NCBI GenBank assembly: GCA_041940305.1
Contig: JBGTSJ010000016.1
Coordinates: forward strand, 62,001 to 126,000
From: JBGTSJ01 sp041940305
Lineage (GTDB): Bacteria > Planctomycetota > Planctomycetia > Planctomycetales > Planctomycetaceae
Reading direction: 5' to 3'
DNA length: 64,000 nt
The translations under genes were made by a program, and so were the position numbers. Within the stretch, counting starts at the first letter, position 1. Every line of letters begins with the position of its first letter. Of the stretch, positions 54,639 to 63,777 are shown piece after piece. The notes beneath the pieces were generated by a model. The model did not search any database, had not been told where the DNA came from, and saw nothing but the letters and a program-made list of their open reading frames with translations.

Positions 54639-55996
54639 GTAAGCTCCTCGATGACCTCCCCGCGCGGCAGCAACCCGATCGATGTGAGTTCGGTGGTCCC
54701 GATTCCGACCTGCCCGAGCACGGTCGCGAACAGATCCGCCGGCGTGACGGGTCGCACCGCCGGGTACTGCGCCAGATCGTCGCTGGCCCCGACGACCTGC
54801 CCTGGGCGTAACCCGCCTCCCGCCACGATGCCGGAGTAGCAATGCTCCCAGTGGTCGCGCCCGGACTTGCCGTTGATTTTCGGCGTGCGGCCGAACTCTC
54901 CGAGCGCCACGACGACCGTCTCCGCAAGCAACCCGCGTTCGTCGAGATCGTCGAGCAGCGCGGACACGGCCTGGTCGAGCATCCACGCATGCCGGTCCTG
55001 GAACTGCTGGAAGTTCCGGTCGTGCATGTCCCAGCCGCCGTCGCCGGTGTCTTCCACCGGCTCAACGTGCGAGCTCCAGTTGACCTGCACGAACCGTGCG
55101 CCCGATTCCACCAGCCGCCGTGCCAGCAGGCAGCACTGCCCGAACCGGAACCGTCCATAGCGTCGACGCAGGTCGTCCGACTCCTGTTCGAGATCGAACA
55201 CCTGCCGCGACGAGGGTGACGTGAGCAAGGCGAAGGCCTGCTGATAGAACTCGTCGAGCCGATGCATGGTCGGCGACCGCTCCACGCCGCGGGCCACTTC
55301 GTCCAGACTGGCGAGGAGCCGGCGGCGATCATCGAGCCCGGACGCCGTTACGCCGTCCAGCAGTTCGAGCGACGGCAACTGCACGCCGCTGCGCGGATCG
55401 TAGTCGAGCCGGAACGGGTCGTGCATGGCGCCGAGCGTGGCGGCGGTTTCGCCGGCGATGGGCTGGTGCCCCTGATGGAGATGCTGGCCAACGGTGAGGA
55501 ACTGCGGCATTTCGGGATTGAACCCCAAGTGCCTCGAGACGATCGAGCCGTGGGTGGGCTGAATGCCGCCGGGCATGGTCTGTCCCCCCAGGCTGATCGC
55601 CCCGGCGTCGGAACCAGTGAGCCCGACGGTTCCCGCAATGCCATGGTCATTCGAGGACGTGTGCAGCGACCGCACAATGCTGTACCGGTCCGCCCGTTGC
55701 GCGAGCCGCGGCAGCAGTTCGCAGATGTGCGTGCCGGGAACGCTCGTCGCAACAGGCGCGTACGGGCCGCGATATTCGACTGGCGCCTGCGGCTTGAGAT
55801 CAAACGTATCCAGATGGCTCGGCCCACCCCACAGCCAGAGCAGAATCACAGATCGCATCGGAATCTCAGCAGCGCCCTCCACGTCGCTGCGAAGCAGATC
55901 AGCCAGTGTGACGCCCCCAATGCCCAGAGAGCCGATGCGCAGCAGTTCGCGGCGGGAGCACAACGACGTCGAGTTCAGCCGTCCGGCGTGAAGCAT
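54635..55996 (-). CDS. DUF1501 twin-arginine protein
   Basis: 453 residues with a twin-arginine signal (CSRRELLRIGSLGIGGVTLADLL) and the DUF1501 signature: MRSVILLWLWGGPSHLDTFDLKPQAPVEYRGPYAPVATSVPG, HICELLPRLAQRADRYSIVRSLHTSSNDHG, and GEFGRTPKINGKSGRDHWEHCYSGIVAGGG. These proteins resemble alkaline-phosphatase-type hydrolases and are abundant in planctomycetes; no activity is established. ATG 55996 follows an in-frame GTG at 55999. It is coupled to the TolB-like gene. Confidence 0.93.
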   Translation of the reverse strand: MLHAGRLNSTSLCSRRELLRIGSLGIGGVTLADLLRSDVEGAAEIPMRSVILLWLWGGPSHLDTFDLKPQAPVEYRGPYAPVATSVPGTHICELLPRLAQRADRYSIVRSLHTSSNDHGIAGTVGLTGSDAGAISLGGQTMPGGIQPTHGSIVSRHLGFNPEMPQFLTVGQHLHQGHQPIAGETAATLGAMHDPFRLDYDPRSGVQLPSLELLDGVTASGLDDRRRLLASLDEVARGVERSPTMHRLDEFYQQAFALLTSPSSRQVFDLEQESDDLRRRYGRFRFGQCCLLARRLVESGARFVQVNWSSHVEPVEDTGDGGWDMHDRNFQQFQDRHAWMLDQAVSALLDDLDERGLLAETVVVALGEFGRTPKINGKSGRDHWEHCYSGIVAGGGLRPGQVVGASDDLAQYPAVRPVTPADLFATVLGQVGIGTTELTSIGLLPRGEVIEELT

Positions 55997-56394
55997 CACA
56001 ACACGTCACAAGCGTGCCGTTGAGGGAGTCGATACGTCGGCCGGCGGCCCACCGGCTGTAGACATGAATATATCAGCCACTGCTGATTCCTGCGACAGGT
56101 GTGCTGCCGACGTCAGCGATGCGCCCGGTTGGCGGGGGCTGCAGGAGACCGTTCGGCAACTCCCGGCGATGATCGCGTGCAGTGCCTGGATGGATATCTG
56201 CGAATGTCAGGGCGGAAAGGCTTAACGTCGTGAGCAAACCTTTCGGAAGGACTCGTCCCCGCACGGATCTCAGCGAGGGGGGGGACGCCACTCGATTTAC
56301 AAGTGGACAGCCGGTACATTCGCAATCGCCGCTCGACTCCCGAACCGCTCCGGACTACGCCGGCGGCGATGACTTCTGCTCCAACGAGTTCCGC
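55997..56394. other. 398-bp divergent region
   Basis: Between the DUF1501 gene (minus) and the PQQ propeller gene (plus). I see no strong promoter on either strand; the start of the longer frame at 56182 has no signal or family content and is not accepted as coding. AT-rich stretch ATGAATATATCAGC lies at 56064-56077. Confidence 0.5.
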
Positions 56395-57663
56395 ATGAAC
56401 ACTGTGATCCGACGCTGTTTACTGTGCCTCACGGTTGTGGTTCTGTCGCAGGCGGCGAGCGCCGACTGGCCGCAGTTTCGGGGACCCGGCGGGCAGGGGA
56501 TCTCAGAAGCGGATCAGATTCCCGTCCGTTGGAGCGACACCGAGAACGTCGTGTGGAAGACGCCGATCGACGGACTGGCGTGGTCGTCGCCGGCGGTTGT
56601 TGAGGGGCGGATCTACATCACGACAGCGGTCCCGGTCTCCGGAGGGGCGAGTCAGTCGCTGCGGGCCCTCTGCCTGGATGCGGCCGCCGGTTCGGTCATC
56701 TGGGACAAGGAATTGTTCCAGCAGACGGGCGAAGTCGAGATACACGGCAAGAACAGCCACGCGAGCCCGACGCCGCTGGTCGACTCCGGCCGGGTGTACG
56801 TGCACTTTGGTCCGCACGGTACGGCGTGTCTGACGACGGACGGCGAAGTGGTGTGGACGACACAGAAGCTGGAGTACGGACCGCGCCACGGCACGGGAGC
56901 ATCGCCGGCATTGGCGGGGGACGTGCTCGTCATTCCGTGCGACGGCTGGGATGTGCAATACGTAGTGGGGCTCGAGCGGGCGAGCGGCGAGATCCGGTGG
57001 AAGGCCGAGCGGGATACCAATCCGACGAAGGGATTCTCGTTTTCGACGCCGCTGGTCATCGAGGCGGGAGGAAGAACGCAGGCCGTCTGTCCGGGGAGCG
57101 ACGCGGTGTTCGCGTATGATCCGGCGACGGGGGACGAACTCTGGCGGGTGCGCTACGGAGACGGATACTCCGTTGTGCCGCGACCGTTGTATGCCCACGG
57201 CCTGGTGTATGTGTGCACCGGGTACAACCAGCCGCTCCTGCTGGCGATTGATCCGACCGGCAGCGGCGACGTCACGGACTCGCATGTGAAGTGGAGCGTT
57301 CGCCGTGCCGTGCCGCACAATCCGTCCCCGATCGTCGTCGGCGACGAGTTGTACTTTGTCTCCGATCAGGGGGTGGCGACCTGTGTGGATGCCCGGACCG
57401 GGGACCAGCACTGGCAGGAACGGTTTGGCGGCAACTTCTCGGCGTCGCCGGTCGCGGCGGACGGCAAGGTCTACTTTCAGGACGAGAACGGGACTGCGAT
57501 TATCGTCGCCGCGGGACCGGAGTTTCGCGAACTGGCGCGCAACGACTGGGGCGGCGGAGTCCGCACGTTTGCCTCATATGCCGTGCTCGACGGAGCGCTG
57601 ATCATGCGGAGCGAGACGCATTTGTATCGCGTCGAGCAGTCGACGTCCGCGACCGGCGGCTGA
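56395..57663 (+). CDS. Secreted PQQ-like beta-propeller protein
   Basis: 422 residues from ATG 56395 with a signal peptide (RRCLLCLTVVVLSQAASADW) and the typical opening SADWPQFRGPGGQGISEADQIPVRWSDTENVVWKTPIDG. Repeats of the form LxxAxGxVIWDKE, GEVVWTTQKL, ASGEIRWKAER and GDELWRVRYGDG each close a propeller blade (BamB/quinoprotein-like). Cofactor residues of true PQQ dehydrogenases are not evident, so it is likely a binding protein. Such proteins are common planctomycete secreted proteins. The next gene follows after 7 bases. Confidence 0.92.
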   Translation: MNTVIRRCLLCLTVVVLSQAASADWPQFRGPGGQGISEADQIPVRWSDTENVVWKTPIDGLAWSSPAVVEGRIYITTAVPVSGGASQSLRALCLDAAAGSVIWDKELFQQTGEVEIHGKNSHASPTPLVDSGRVYVHFGPHGTACLTTDGEVVWTTQKLEYGPRHGTGASPALAGDVLVIPCDGWDVQYVVGLERASGEIRWKAERDTNPTKGFSFSTPLVIEAGGRTQAVCPGSDAVFAYDPATGDELWRVRYGDGYSVVPRPLYAHGLVYVCTGYNQPLLLAIDPTGSGDVTDSHVKWSVRRAVPHNPSPIVVGDELYFVSDQGVATCVDARTGDQHWQERFGGNFSASPVAADGKVYFQDENGTAIIVAAGPEFRELARNDWGGGVRTFASYAVLDGALIMRSETHLYRVEQSTSATGG

Positions 57664-57670
57664 GTGCTCC

Positions 57671-58969
57671 ATGTCCGTCCGCAGTTCACCGGCGCTCTGG
57701 CTTGCGGGCGTGCTGGTCGCAGGGATCGTGCTGCGAATCGCCGCATGCGTGGTGCTGAGCGGTAATCTCTCCGATGACCGGGACATCTACCTGGCACTGG
57801 CCGACGGTCTGGCAGAGGGCCGCGGTTACTCGGTCCCCGGATCCACCGAGCCCACGGCGTTCCGTCCGCCGCTGTACCCGTTGGTGCTGGCGCTTCCGGG
57901 TCTGCGCAGTCCGGCCGGCGTCGCCGGGCTGAACATCGTCCTGGGCATCGCCGCTGTTCTCCTCACACACAGTCTGGCCCGCGCCCTCGGACTGCCCGCA
58001 TCGCGAGCGGTGATCGCGGCGGCCCTCGTGGCGGTCGATCCCTTGCTGATCAATTACGCGACGCAGCCGATGACCGAAGTTCTGTGCGCGTGCCTGTTGA
58101 CGGGGCTGCTGTTCGCTATCTCGTTCCCGCCTGATTCCTCTATCGGATGGACGCGGCCTGCCGTGATCGGGGTGCTGTTCGGCCTGGCGGCGTTGTGCCG
58201 TCCCACGGTGTGGGCATGCGGCGCTCTCATCGCCGGCTGGTGGTGCCTGCGGCTCGTTATGGCCGGATCGCTGCAGGCGAAGTCCGTGCGCGTGGCCCGC
58301 GCGGGAATCGTCGTCGCGACGGTGTGCGTGATCGTCTCACCCTGGGTGCTGCGCAATGCGCTGGCAATGGGGCGCCCGATCGTGACGACGACTCATGGCG
58401 GGTACACGCTGCTGCTGGGAAACAATCCGAGCTTCTACCGCGAAGTCGTCGAGCAGCCACTGGGCACGGTCTGGGATGGATCACACGGTCCGGGGCAGGA
58501 GGCCTGGGCGGCAGCGATCAACGCGGAACTGGATGGACTGGGGCTGCGGTCGGAGGTGGCGCGGGACCAGTGGATGTCGGAGGCGGCCTGGTCGTGGATC
58601 ATCAACGAGCCGGTGTCCTTCCTGCGGGCGTGCCTGTTGCGGTTTATCCGATTCTGGAACGTGGTCCCGACGGGCCCGGCCGGGGATGTGCCCGGACCTG
58701 TCACGGCGGCCGTGGCGGCGTACTACGTGCTGGTCCTGGGGGCCGCGCTGGTCGGCCTGGGGACGGCCCTGCGCACCGACGCCGTCCGTTGGACGCCGCT
58801 GCTGCTGCTGATTGCGTCATTCTGCATCGTGCACCTGTTCTACTGGAGCAATGCACGGATGCGTGCACCGGTAATGCCGGCCGTAGCCGTCCTCGCCGCG
58901 GGAGCGCTGCTGCGTCGCGGCGACTCTCCATTGTCGCCGGCACAGTCCTCTATGCCGCCGCTGAACTGA
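57671..58969 (+). CDS. GT39/ArnT-like membrane glycosyltransferase
   Basis: 432 residues with about eight to ten helices. The N-terminal motif DDRDIYLALADGLAEGRGYSV after the first helix is the catalytic loop type of PMT/ArnT family transferases, with acidic pair D-D; FRPPLYPLVLALPG and TEVLCACLLTGLLFAI follow, and AALCRPTVWACG and PWVLRNALAMG occur in mid-protein. Substrate probably a polyprenol-linked sugar. The last residues (LSPAQSSMPPLN) are encoded by the dispersed repeat at 58931-58963, so the C terminus may be altered. It follows the PQQ gene by 7 bases, and it probably acts on cell-surface glycans. Confidence 0.85.
   Translation: MSVRSSPALWLAGVLVAGIVLRIAACVVLSGNLSDDRDIYLALADGLAEGRGYSVPGSTEPTAFRPPLYPLVLALPGLRSPAGVAGLNIVLGIAAVLLTHSLARALGLPASRAVIAAALVAVDPLLINYATQPMTEVLCACLLTGLLFAISFPPDSSIGWTRPAVIGVLFGLAALCRPTVWACGALIAGWWCLRLVMAGSLQAKSVRVARAGIVVATVCVIVSPWVLRNALAMGRPIVTTTHGGYTLLLGNNPSFYREVVEQPLGTVWDGSHGPGQEAWAAAINAELDGLGLRSEVARDQWMSEAAWSWIINEPVSFLRACLLRFIRFWNVVPTGPAGDVPGPVTAAVAAYYVLVLGAALVGLGTALRTDAVRWTPLLLLIASFCIVHLFYWSNARMRAPVMPAVAVLAAGALLRRGDSPLSPAQSSMPPLN
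58931..58963 (+). repeat. Dispersed repeat, copy A (partner at 63948-63980)
   Basis: TTGTCGCCGGCACAGTCCTC followed by TATGCCGCCGCTG. The reverse complement of 63948-63980 is the same sequence with a single difference (G for A at the 22nd base). The core is a palindrome GGCACAG-TCCT-CTRTGCC. It overlaps the last codons of the glycosyltransferase gene. Confidence 0.85.
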
Positions 58970-59273
58970 CTGCAAATCACAGCAAACTCCGGGACCACAA
59001 CCGCGCCTACAGATGACCCGCATCTTCGAGAGGCAGGTAACCACGGAATACACGGAAACGCTGCTGGTGCGTAGCCTGGAGTCGAGCAATGAAGTTCCGC
59101 CAAAACCTCTGTAGCCAGCCTCTGTGAGGCCGGGCGAGCGGGTGAAAGCTCGACGAGCCGGCTGGTTCGGACGGGGTCACAGACCCCGTCTACAGGTTTT
59201 GACGGAGGTTCATCTCAATACGCGGCCGCCGAACCTTGACCGCAATCGTCGGAGACGGACAATCCCCGACGTG
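58970..59273. other. 304-bp intergenic region with dispersed-repeat pieces
   Basis: Between the GT39-like gene and the iron-alcohol-dehydrogenase gene. It contains TAACCACGGAATACACGGAA (59038-59057), CCTCTGTGAGG near 59121, and the perfect palindrome at 59170-59190. No coding region is supported; the frame from 59124 is not accepted because its first 50 codons run through repeats. Confidence 0.6.
59170..59190. repeat. Perfect 9-bp palindrome (possible terminator)
   Basis: GACGGGGTC (59170-59178), ACA loop, GACCCCGTC (59182-59190), followed by TACAGGTTTT. It may terminate the glycosyltransferase transcript; the sequence type is also a known kind of planctomycete dispersed palindrome. Confidence 0.75.
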
Positions 59274-60443
59274 ATGCAATACAACCTGCTGCTGCCGCGT
59301 CGCGTTGTGTTCGGCTGGGGCCGGCGACGTGAACTGGGAACGCTCTCCGCCGGGATCGGACGCCGGGCGTTTGTCGTCGCCGGATCGCAGACTCTGGAGT
59401 CCACGGGACGACTGGCCGAAATCACGAGCCTGTTGAGTGACGCGGGACTGGAGTGGACGCGGATCGAGTGCGTTCGCGGCGAGCCGGACATTGCGGGAGT
59501 CGACGCGGCTGCCGGACAACTCCGCGAGCACGCTCCCGGCGACGGGGACGTCGTCGTCGCGGTGGGGGGCGGTTCGGCGCTTGATCTGGGGAAGGCCTTA
59601 GCGGCGCTCGCGACGAATCCGCAGATCAGGTCGGTCCGCGACGGCCTTGAGGGAATCGGCACTGGAGCGACGGTGTCGCAGACTCCCCTGCCCGTGATTG
59701 CTGTTCCCACGACAGCCGGCACCGGCAGCGAAGCGACGAAGAACGCCGTCATCTCGTGCGCGGATCCTCCGGTCAAGAAGAGCCTGCGATCGGATGCACT
59801 GGTGCCCAGCCTGGTGCTGATCGATCCGGAACTGACGGTGTCGAATTCGCCGGCGGTGACGGCCCATTCGGGCATGGACGCGGTGACGCAGCTGATTGAG
59901 AGTTACATCTCGTCGCGCGCTCAACCGGTAACGCGGGCGCTCTGCGTCGAGGGTCTTGCGTCGGCACTCTGCTCCCTGCCGCGGGCATACCGGGACGGAA
60001 CGGACCGGGAGGCCCGGGAGGGGATGTCGCACGCTGCGTTCCTTTCGGGAGTGGCGCTGGCGAATTCCGGACTGGGGATCGCGCATGGCGTCGCAGCGGC
60101 ACTGGGGGCGCATTGCGACATCCCGCACGGCCTGGCGTGCGCGGTGATGCTGCCGGTTGCGTTGCAGTTGAATCGCGACGTGGCCCGCAGCGATCTGGCA
60201 CAACTGGCGCGACTGGTGCTGCGTACGGGGGACTCGGTCGAGCCGGAGGCCGTGGAGCTTCTGATTGCGCGGGTCGCTGAGATTGCCGGGGCAGTCGGGA
60301 TTCCGCCGCGGTTGTCGGACGTGGGAGTGCGGCGGGAACAGATCCCGTCGCTCGTGACGGGTTCGCGGGGGAACAGCCGCAACGCGAATCCGCGCGCCAT
60401 CCCCGATGAGGAACTGCAGGCTGCACTGGAGGCCGCCCTATGA
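59274..60443 (+). CDS. Iron-containing alcohol dehydrogenase family protein
   Basis: 389 residues from ATG 59274 (GTG 59271 is in frame too). Motifs: PRRVVFGWGRRRELGTL at the N terminus, DVVVAVGGGSALDLGKALAALA (nucleotide-binding glycines), AVPTTAGTGSEATKNAVIS, HSGMDAVTQLIESYISSRA, and the metal site region with His residues ANSGLGIAHGVAAALGAHCDIPHGLACAVMLP. Length and layout are typical. It overlaps the kinase gene by four bases (ATGA at 60440), so the two are co-produced. The pair could act on a sugar or sugar alcohol; no substrate evidence. Confidence 0.92.
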   Translation: MQYNLLLPRRVVFGWGRRRELGTLSAGIGRRAFVVAGSQTLESTGRLAEITSLLSDAGLEWTRIECVRGEPDIAGVDAAAGQLREHAPGDGDVVVAVGGGSALDLGKALAALATNPQIRSVRDGLEGIGTGATVSQTPLPVIAVPTTAGTGSEATKNAVISCADPPVKKSLRSDALVPSLVLIDPELTVSNSPAVTAHSGMDAVTQLIESYISSRAQPVTRALCVEGLASALCSLPRAYRDGTDREAREGMSHAAFLSGVALANSGLGIAHGVAAALGAHCDIPHGLACAVMLPVALQLNRDVARSDLAQLARLVLRTGDSVEPEAVELLIARVAEIAGAVGIPPRLSDVGVRREQIPSLVTGSRGNSRNANPRAIPDEELQAALEAAL

Positions 60444-61351
60444 TCGTCGCGGCGGGACTGACGCCCGCGTGGCAGCAGATCGTCGAGTTCGATTCGTTCG
60501 AGCCCGGGGGGGTGAACCGTGCGCGGGCGGTGCACTGGTGCGCATCGGGGAAGGTGCTCAATGTGGGTCTGGCGCTGCACGCGCTGGGAGCCGCGTCCCG
60601 GACGGTCGCCGTGAGGGGCGGTGCGACCGGGGAGGCGATGGCGGCGGAATTGACGTCCCACGGAGCGGCGGCCGAGTGGGTGCATTCCGCCGTGGCGACG
60701 CGCGTCTGCACGACGATCCTCGATCGCACCTCCGGCGAGACGACCGAGCTGGTGGAGAACGCGGCTGCGCTGGGAGTTGAGACGCTGGATGAGTTCGCGG
60801 AGACGTTCAGCGCCGCATGCAAGGACGCGGACCTCGCGATCCTGACCGGCTCGCTTCCCGAGGGGACGCCGGCGGACTACTACCGTCGTCTGGTGCAGCG
60901 GGTCGGCTGCCGGACGATTCTGGACGTTCGCGGTCCGGAACTCCTGCATGTGCTCGATCTGCGACCGTCGGTCGTCAAACCGAACCGGCACGAACTGGAG
61001 GCGACGGTTCGCCGCACACTCGACGCGGAAACCGACTTGCTGCAGGCGATGCGGGAGCTGAACCGGCGGGGGGCCGAGTGGGTGGTGGTGACGGATGGTC
61101 CGCGACAAGTGCTGGCGACGTCGGAGGAGCAGACGCTGCGGCTGCGCCCGTGTGCGGTGGATGCAGTCAATCCCATCGCGTGCGGCGACTGTCTGGCCGC
61201 AGGGCTGGCCGTCGGAATCTCGGAAGGACGGCCGATGGACGAGTCGCTGCGATTCGGGATCGCCGCGGCGGCGAATAATGCCGAGCACTTGCTGCCGGCC
61301 CGCTTGTCGAGAGAGAGAATCGGCGAGTTAGAGCGTCGTATCCAGGTGTGA
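60440..61351 (+). CDS. PfkB-family sugar kinase (1-phosphofructokinase/tagatose-6-P kinase-like)
   Basis: 303 residues with the ribokinase fold: IVAAGLTPAWQQIVEFDSF, the first signature changed to ASGKVLNVGLALHALGA (usually GGKGxNVA), then ATRVCTTILDRTSGETTELVENA, LTGSLPEGTPADYY, KPNRHELE, and the C-terminal catalytic signature NPIACGDCLAAGLAVG where the usual anion-hole GAGD/GSGD is ACGD with the catalytic Asp kept. Resembles 1-phosphofructokinase and LacC. Overlaps the dehydrogenase gene by four bases and, convergently, the next minus-strand gene by 24 bases. Substrate not decided. Confidence 0.85.
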   Translation: MIVAAGLTPAWQQIVEFDSFEPGGVNRARAVHWCASGKVLNVGLALHALGAASRTVAVRGGATGEAMAAELTSHGAAAEWVHSAVATRVCTTILDRTSGETTELVENAAALGVETLDEFAETFSAACKDADLAILTGSLPEGTPADYYRRLVQRVGCRTILDVRGPELLHVLDLRPSVVKPNRHELEATVRRTLDAETDLLQAMRELNRRGAEWVVVTDGPRQVLATSEEQTLRLRPCAVDAVNPIACGDCLAAGLAVGISEGRPMDESLRFGIAAAANNAEHLLPARLSRERIGELERRIQV

Positions 61352-62992
61352 CGTGATCCGGTTCATCAGTTCCCGCAGCGTTTCGGCCGGGTAGAGGCAG
61401 TAGGCGTATTCCCGGCTCTGCAGGAGCGATTGGGCCGCCAACTGCTGTTCGGTTTTCGCCAATTCAAGGGAAAGCCGTTCGCGTTCGCCCGCTGATTCGG
61501 CCGCCAGAGCCTGTTCGACCTCTCGGAGACGGCGATATCGCAGCCGGTTTTCGGCCCGTCGCGCCTGACGTTGTCGTTTCGTCAGTCCAGATTTTGGTGC
61601 GGCCTGCTGGAGCGCGACGAGTTCCTGCTTCCGGGCGATGAGCGATTCGTCTGCCGCTCCATGGCGCTCGGCGTTGAACTGCAGATCGCGGAGACGGCGC
61701 CGCAGTGATCGGACGTCGTCCTGCGTCACCGAAGGAATTCCCTGGATGGGTAACTGCAAAGTGGCGGTGGCCATCTGGAACGGGGGCGGCGCGATGCCGA
61801 AGAAGCGGGAGATGATGCGGTCGGTCATCTCGTCGTACTTCGCGCCGCCGATGCCGTGCACGAAGTGATCTCCCAGGCAGAGCCGGGTGAAGAGAGTGGT
61901 GGTGAGGGCGCGCGTGCGGAAGCGGACCCCCTGTGCGGCCAATTCCTGCAGACCCTCTACGGCGCAACAGGCGTCCATTTCGGGAGTGAGGCGAAGCCGG
62001 GTGATTTCGTCGCTGCCGTCGGAGAGCAACAGTTCCTTTGGCATCTGACGGGCAAAGACCTGGCGGCGGCGGTGATCTCCGTCACGCCAGACCCAGAACG
62101 GCGCTTCGAGCCAGCCGTCCCGCTCTGAGAGTTCGGGCACCGGATGTGAGCGGCTGCGGACCCGGTTCGCGAGCCGGTATTCTTCCAGTACGGTGTTGTA
62201 AGTGTCGTGGAACCTGGGGAGCTGCGCCAGCAGATGGCTGGCGAACCACAGGAAGGGGGGCTGCGCGCAGAGCAGGCTGACAGGCAGTTCCAGATTCGCG
62301 AGGCCCCAGCGCCGCTCCTGGCGGTGACGTGCGGCGACCAGGGCCACCGCCGGCGAGCGTCCGTCCTCGACGGCCTGCACCGCGTCGGGCCAGATTGCGG
62401 AGACCAGCGGATCGATGCCCCAGTGCCGCATCTCTTCAGCCAGCCGGGCGCCGAGAGATCGGAACAGCTCGGCATTCTGCAGGCCGACATCTTCCCAGGG
62501 CTGGGCGGCGTGCGGCGCGTCCCAGGGAACGGATTGCAGCCGCGGCGCAGCGACGTCTCCCGCGGGGACGCTGACGGACGCTCCAAAGAGCGTGTCGTTA
62601 TCGACGACCAGATTGACGGCGGTTCCGCCGGTGCGCGAAGCATACGCGGCGATCAGGAAGTTCTTGACCCACACTCCCGGATGAAACAAAGCCGGCTGAT
62701 GTCCTCCCAGAAAGATCGGCCGGTTGTTCTCGGGCGGGGCGATGTCCTGTCCGCTGATGTCGGACGTGAACTCGGCCGCGGCGGTGAGGCAGGATTTTCG
62801 AGTCCACTCTCGCAGCGCGGAGAGTGTCCGTCCCTGCAGACGGACTGTGGCTGCGTCAAGGCGCATCTGAGTGGAGGCGGCGTCCGCCAGTGCAGACTGC
62901 GGCGACGGTTCGATGAGGGCTGCGCCGTTCCCGCGCGGAGCGCGGAACGCCAGCGGCGTCCATTCGGGTTCCTCGCGACGCGATGCGGGCAT
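61328..62992 (-). CDS. Conserved protein of unknown function
   Basis: 554 residues from ATG 62992 (GGAG eight bases upstream; ATG 63028 is an alternative). No signal peptide. Recognisable points: FLGGHQPALFHPGVWVKNFLIA, AVNLVVDNDTLFGASVSVP, PFLWFASHLLAQLPRFHDTYN, GGAKYDEMTDRIISRFFG, and a highly charged C-terminal coiled coil (RSLRRRLRDLQFNAERHG, GLTKRQRQARRAENRLRYRRLREVEQALAAESAGER). The GHQ...HPGV...NF motif is loosely like that of BshC (bacillithiol synthesis) enzymes, but this is only a distant resemblance. Downstream of the GT2 gene by 38 bases, likely same operon. Its 3' end overlaps the kinase gene by 24 bases, tail to tail. Confidence 0.7.
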   Translation of the reverse strand: MPASRREEPEWTPLAFRAPRGNGAALIEPSPQSALADAASTQMRLDAATVRLQGRTLSALREWTRKSCLTAAAEFTSDISGQDIAPPENNRPIFLGGHQPALFHPGVWVKNFLIAAYASRTGGTAVNLVVDNDTLFGASVSVPAGDVAAPRLQSVPWDAPHAAQPWEDVGLQNAELFRSLGARLAEEMRHWGIDPLVSAIWPDAVQAVEDGRSPAVALVAARHRQERRWGLANLELPVSLLCAQPPFLWFASHLLAQLPRFHDTYNTVLEEYRLANRVRSRSHPVPELSERDGWLEAPFWVWRDGDHRRRQVFARQMPKELLLSDGSDEITRLRLTPEMDACCAVEGLQELAAQGVRFRTRALTTTLFTRLCLGDHFVHGIGGAKYDEMTDRIISRFFGIAPPPFQMATATLQLPIQGIPSVTQDDVRSLRRRLRDLQFNAERHGAADESLIARKQELVALQQAAPKSGLTKRQRQARRAENRLRYRRLREVEQALAAESAGERERLSLELAKTEQQLAAQSLLQSREYAYCLYPAETLRELMNRITSHLDTTL

Positions 62993-63030
62993 CAGGGCAG
63001 CTCCATCCGGACGTGGCGGCGCGGGCATGG

Positions 63031-63777
63031 TCAGGAGAGGGCCAGCGCCTCGCCGCCGCACTCGACGGACTGAGCATGCATCTCGCGGCGGATGACGTCC
63101 TGGTAGTGCGCCAGGCGGCGCCGGGCATCATCGAGCGATCCGCCAAAGGAGCGTTTCTCATCGAGGTACACGCGCGGCACGGCGAACTCGACGATCTTCA
63201 TGCCGTGGCGGACGGCCTGCACCCACAACTGCAGCGGCATGGCGTAGCCGAGGTCCGTGATGTCGAAGCGGGCGAGAGCGGCGGCGCGATACGCCTTGAA
63301 CCCGCAGAACGTATCGGTGAGGTTCAGGCCGAAGCAGTGGTTGATCTGCCGGGTGATCTGCATGTTGATCCGCCGGCGGTCCTCGGGGGCGAGGTTGTCT
63401 CCCGCGAAGTCCTTGAGATAACGGCTGCCGGAAACGATATCGACCGGATTGTCCGCGGCGGCGAAGAGGGTATCTACGATTTCGGGAATCAACCGGGGCT
63501 CGTGCTGACCGTCGCAGTCGATGGTGACGAGGGCGTCGTAGCCGTGCTGGAGGGTGTATTCGAAGGCGGTCCGGAGGGCGGCCCCGTACCCCTGGTTCGA
63601 GGAATGCCGCGTCACGGCGATTCCCTCGGTCTCGGCGAGGAGATGCGGGGTGCGGTCGGTGGAGCCGTCGTCTACGACGAGGACGTGCGGGCTGTAGCGT
63701 TTGACTTCACGGAGGACGTCAGCGAGGTGGGATTCCTCGTTGTACACCGGCAAAGCCGTGAGAAAGTTGCTGATCAT
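63031..63777 (-). CDS. Family 2 glycosyltransferase (dolichyl-phosphate-mannose-synthase-like)
   Basis: 248-residue GT-A enzyme. Motifs: ALPVYNEESHLADVLREV, VLVVDDGSTDRTPHLL, NQGYGAALRTAFEYTL, the DxD-equivalent VTIDCDGQHEPRLIPEIV, SGSRYL and the C-terminal INHCFGLNLTDTFCGFKAYRAAAL. It lacks C-terminal membrane helices, so it is likely membrane-associated through a partner or lipid-linked acceptor, transferring to polyprenyl phosphate. It is the first gene of the operon with the unknown protein following. ATG 63777. Confidence 0.93.
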   Translation of the reverse strand: MISNFLTALPVYNEESHLADVLREVKRYSPHVLVVDDGSTDRTPHLLAETEGIAVTRHSSNQGYGAALRTAFEYTLQHGYDALVTIDCDGQHEPRLIPEIVDTLFAAADNPVDIVSGSRYLKDFAGDNLAPEDRRRINMQITRQINHCFGLNLTDTFCGFKAYRAAALARFDITDLGYAMPLQLWVQAVRHGMKIVEFAVPRVYLDEKRSFGGSLDDARRRLAHYQDVIRREMHAQSVECGGEALALS

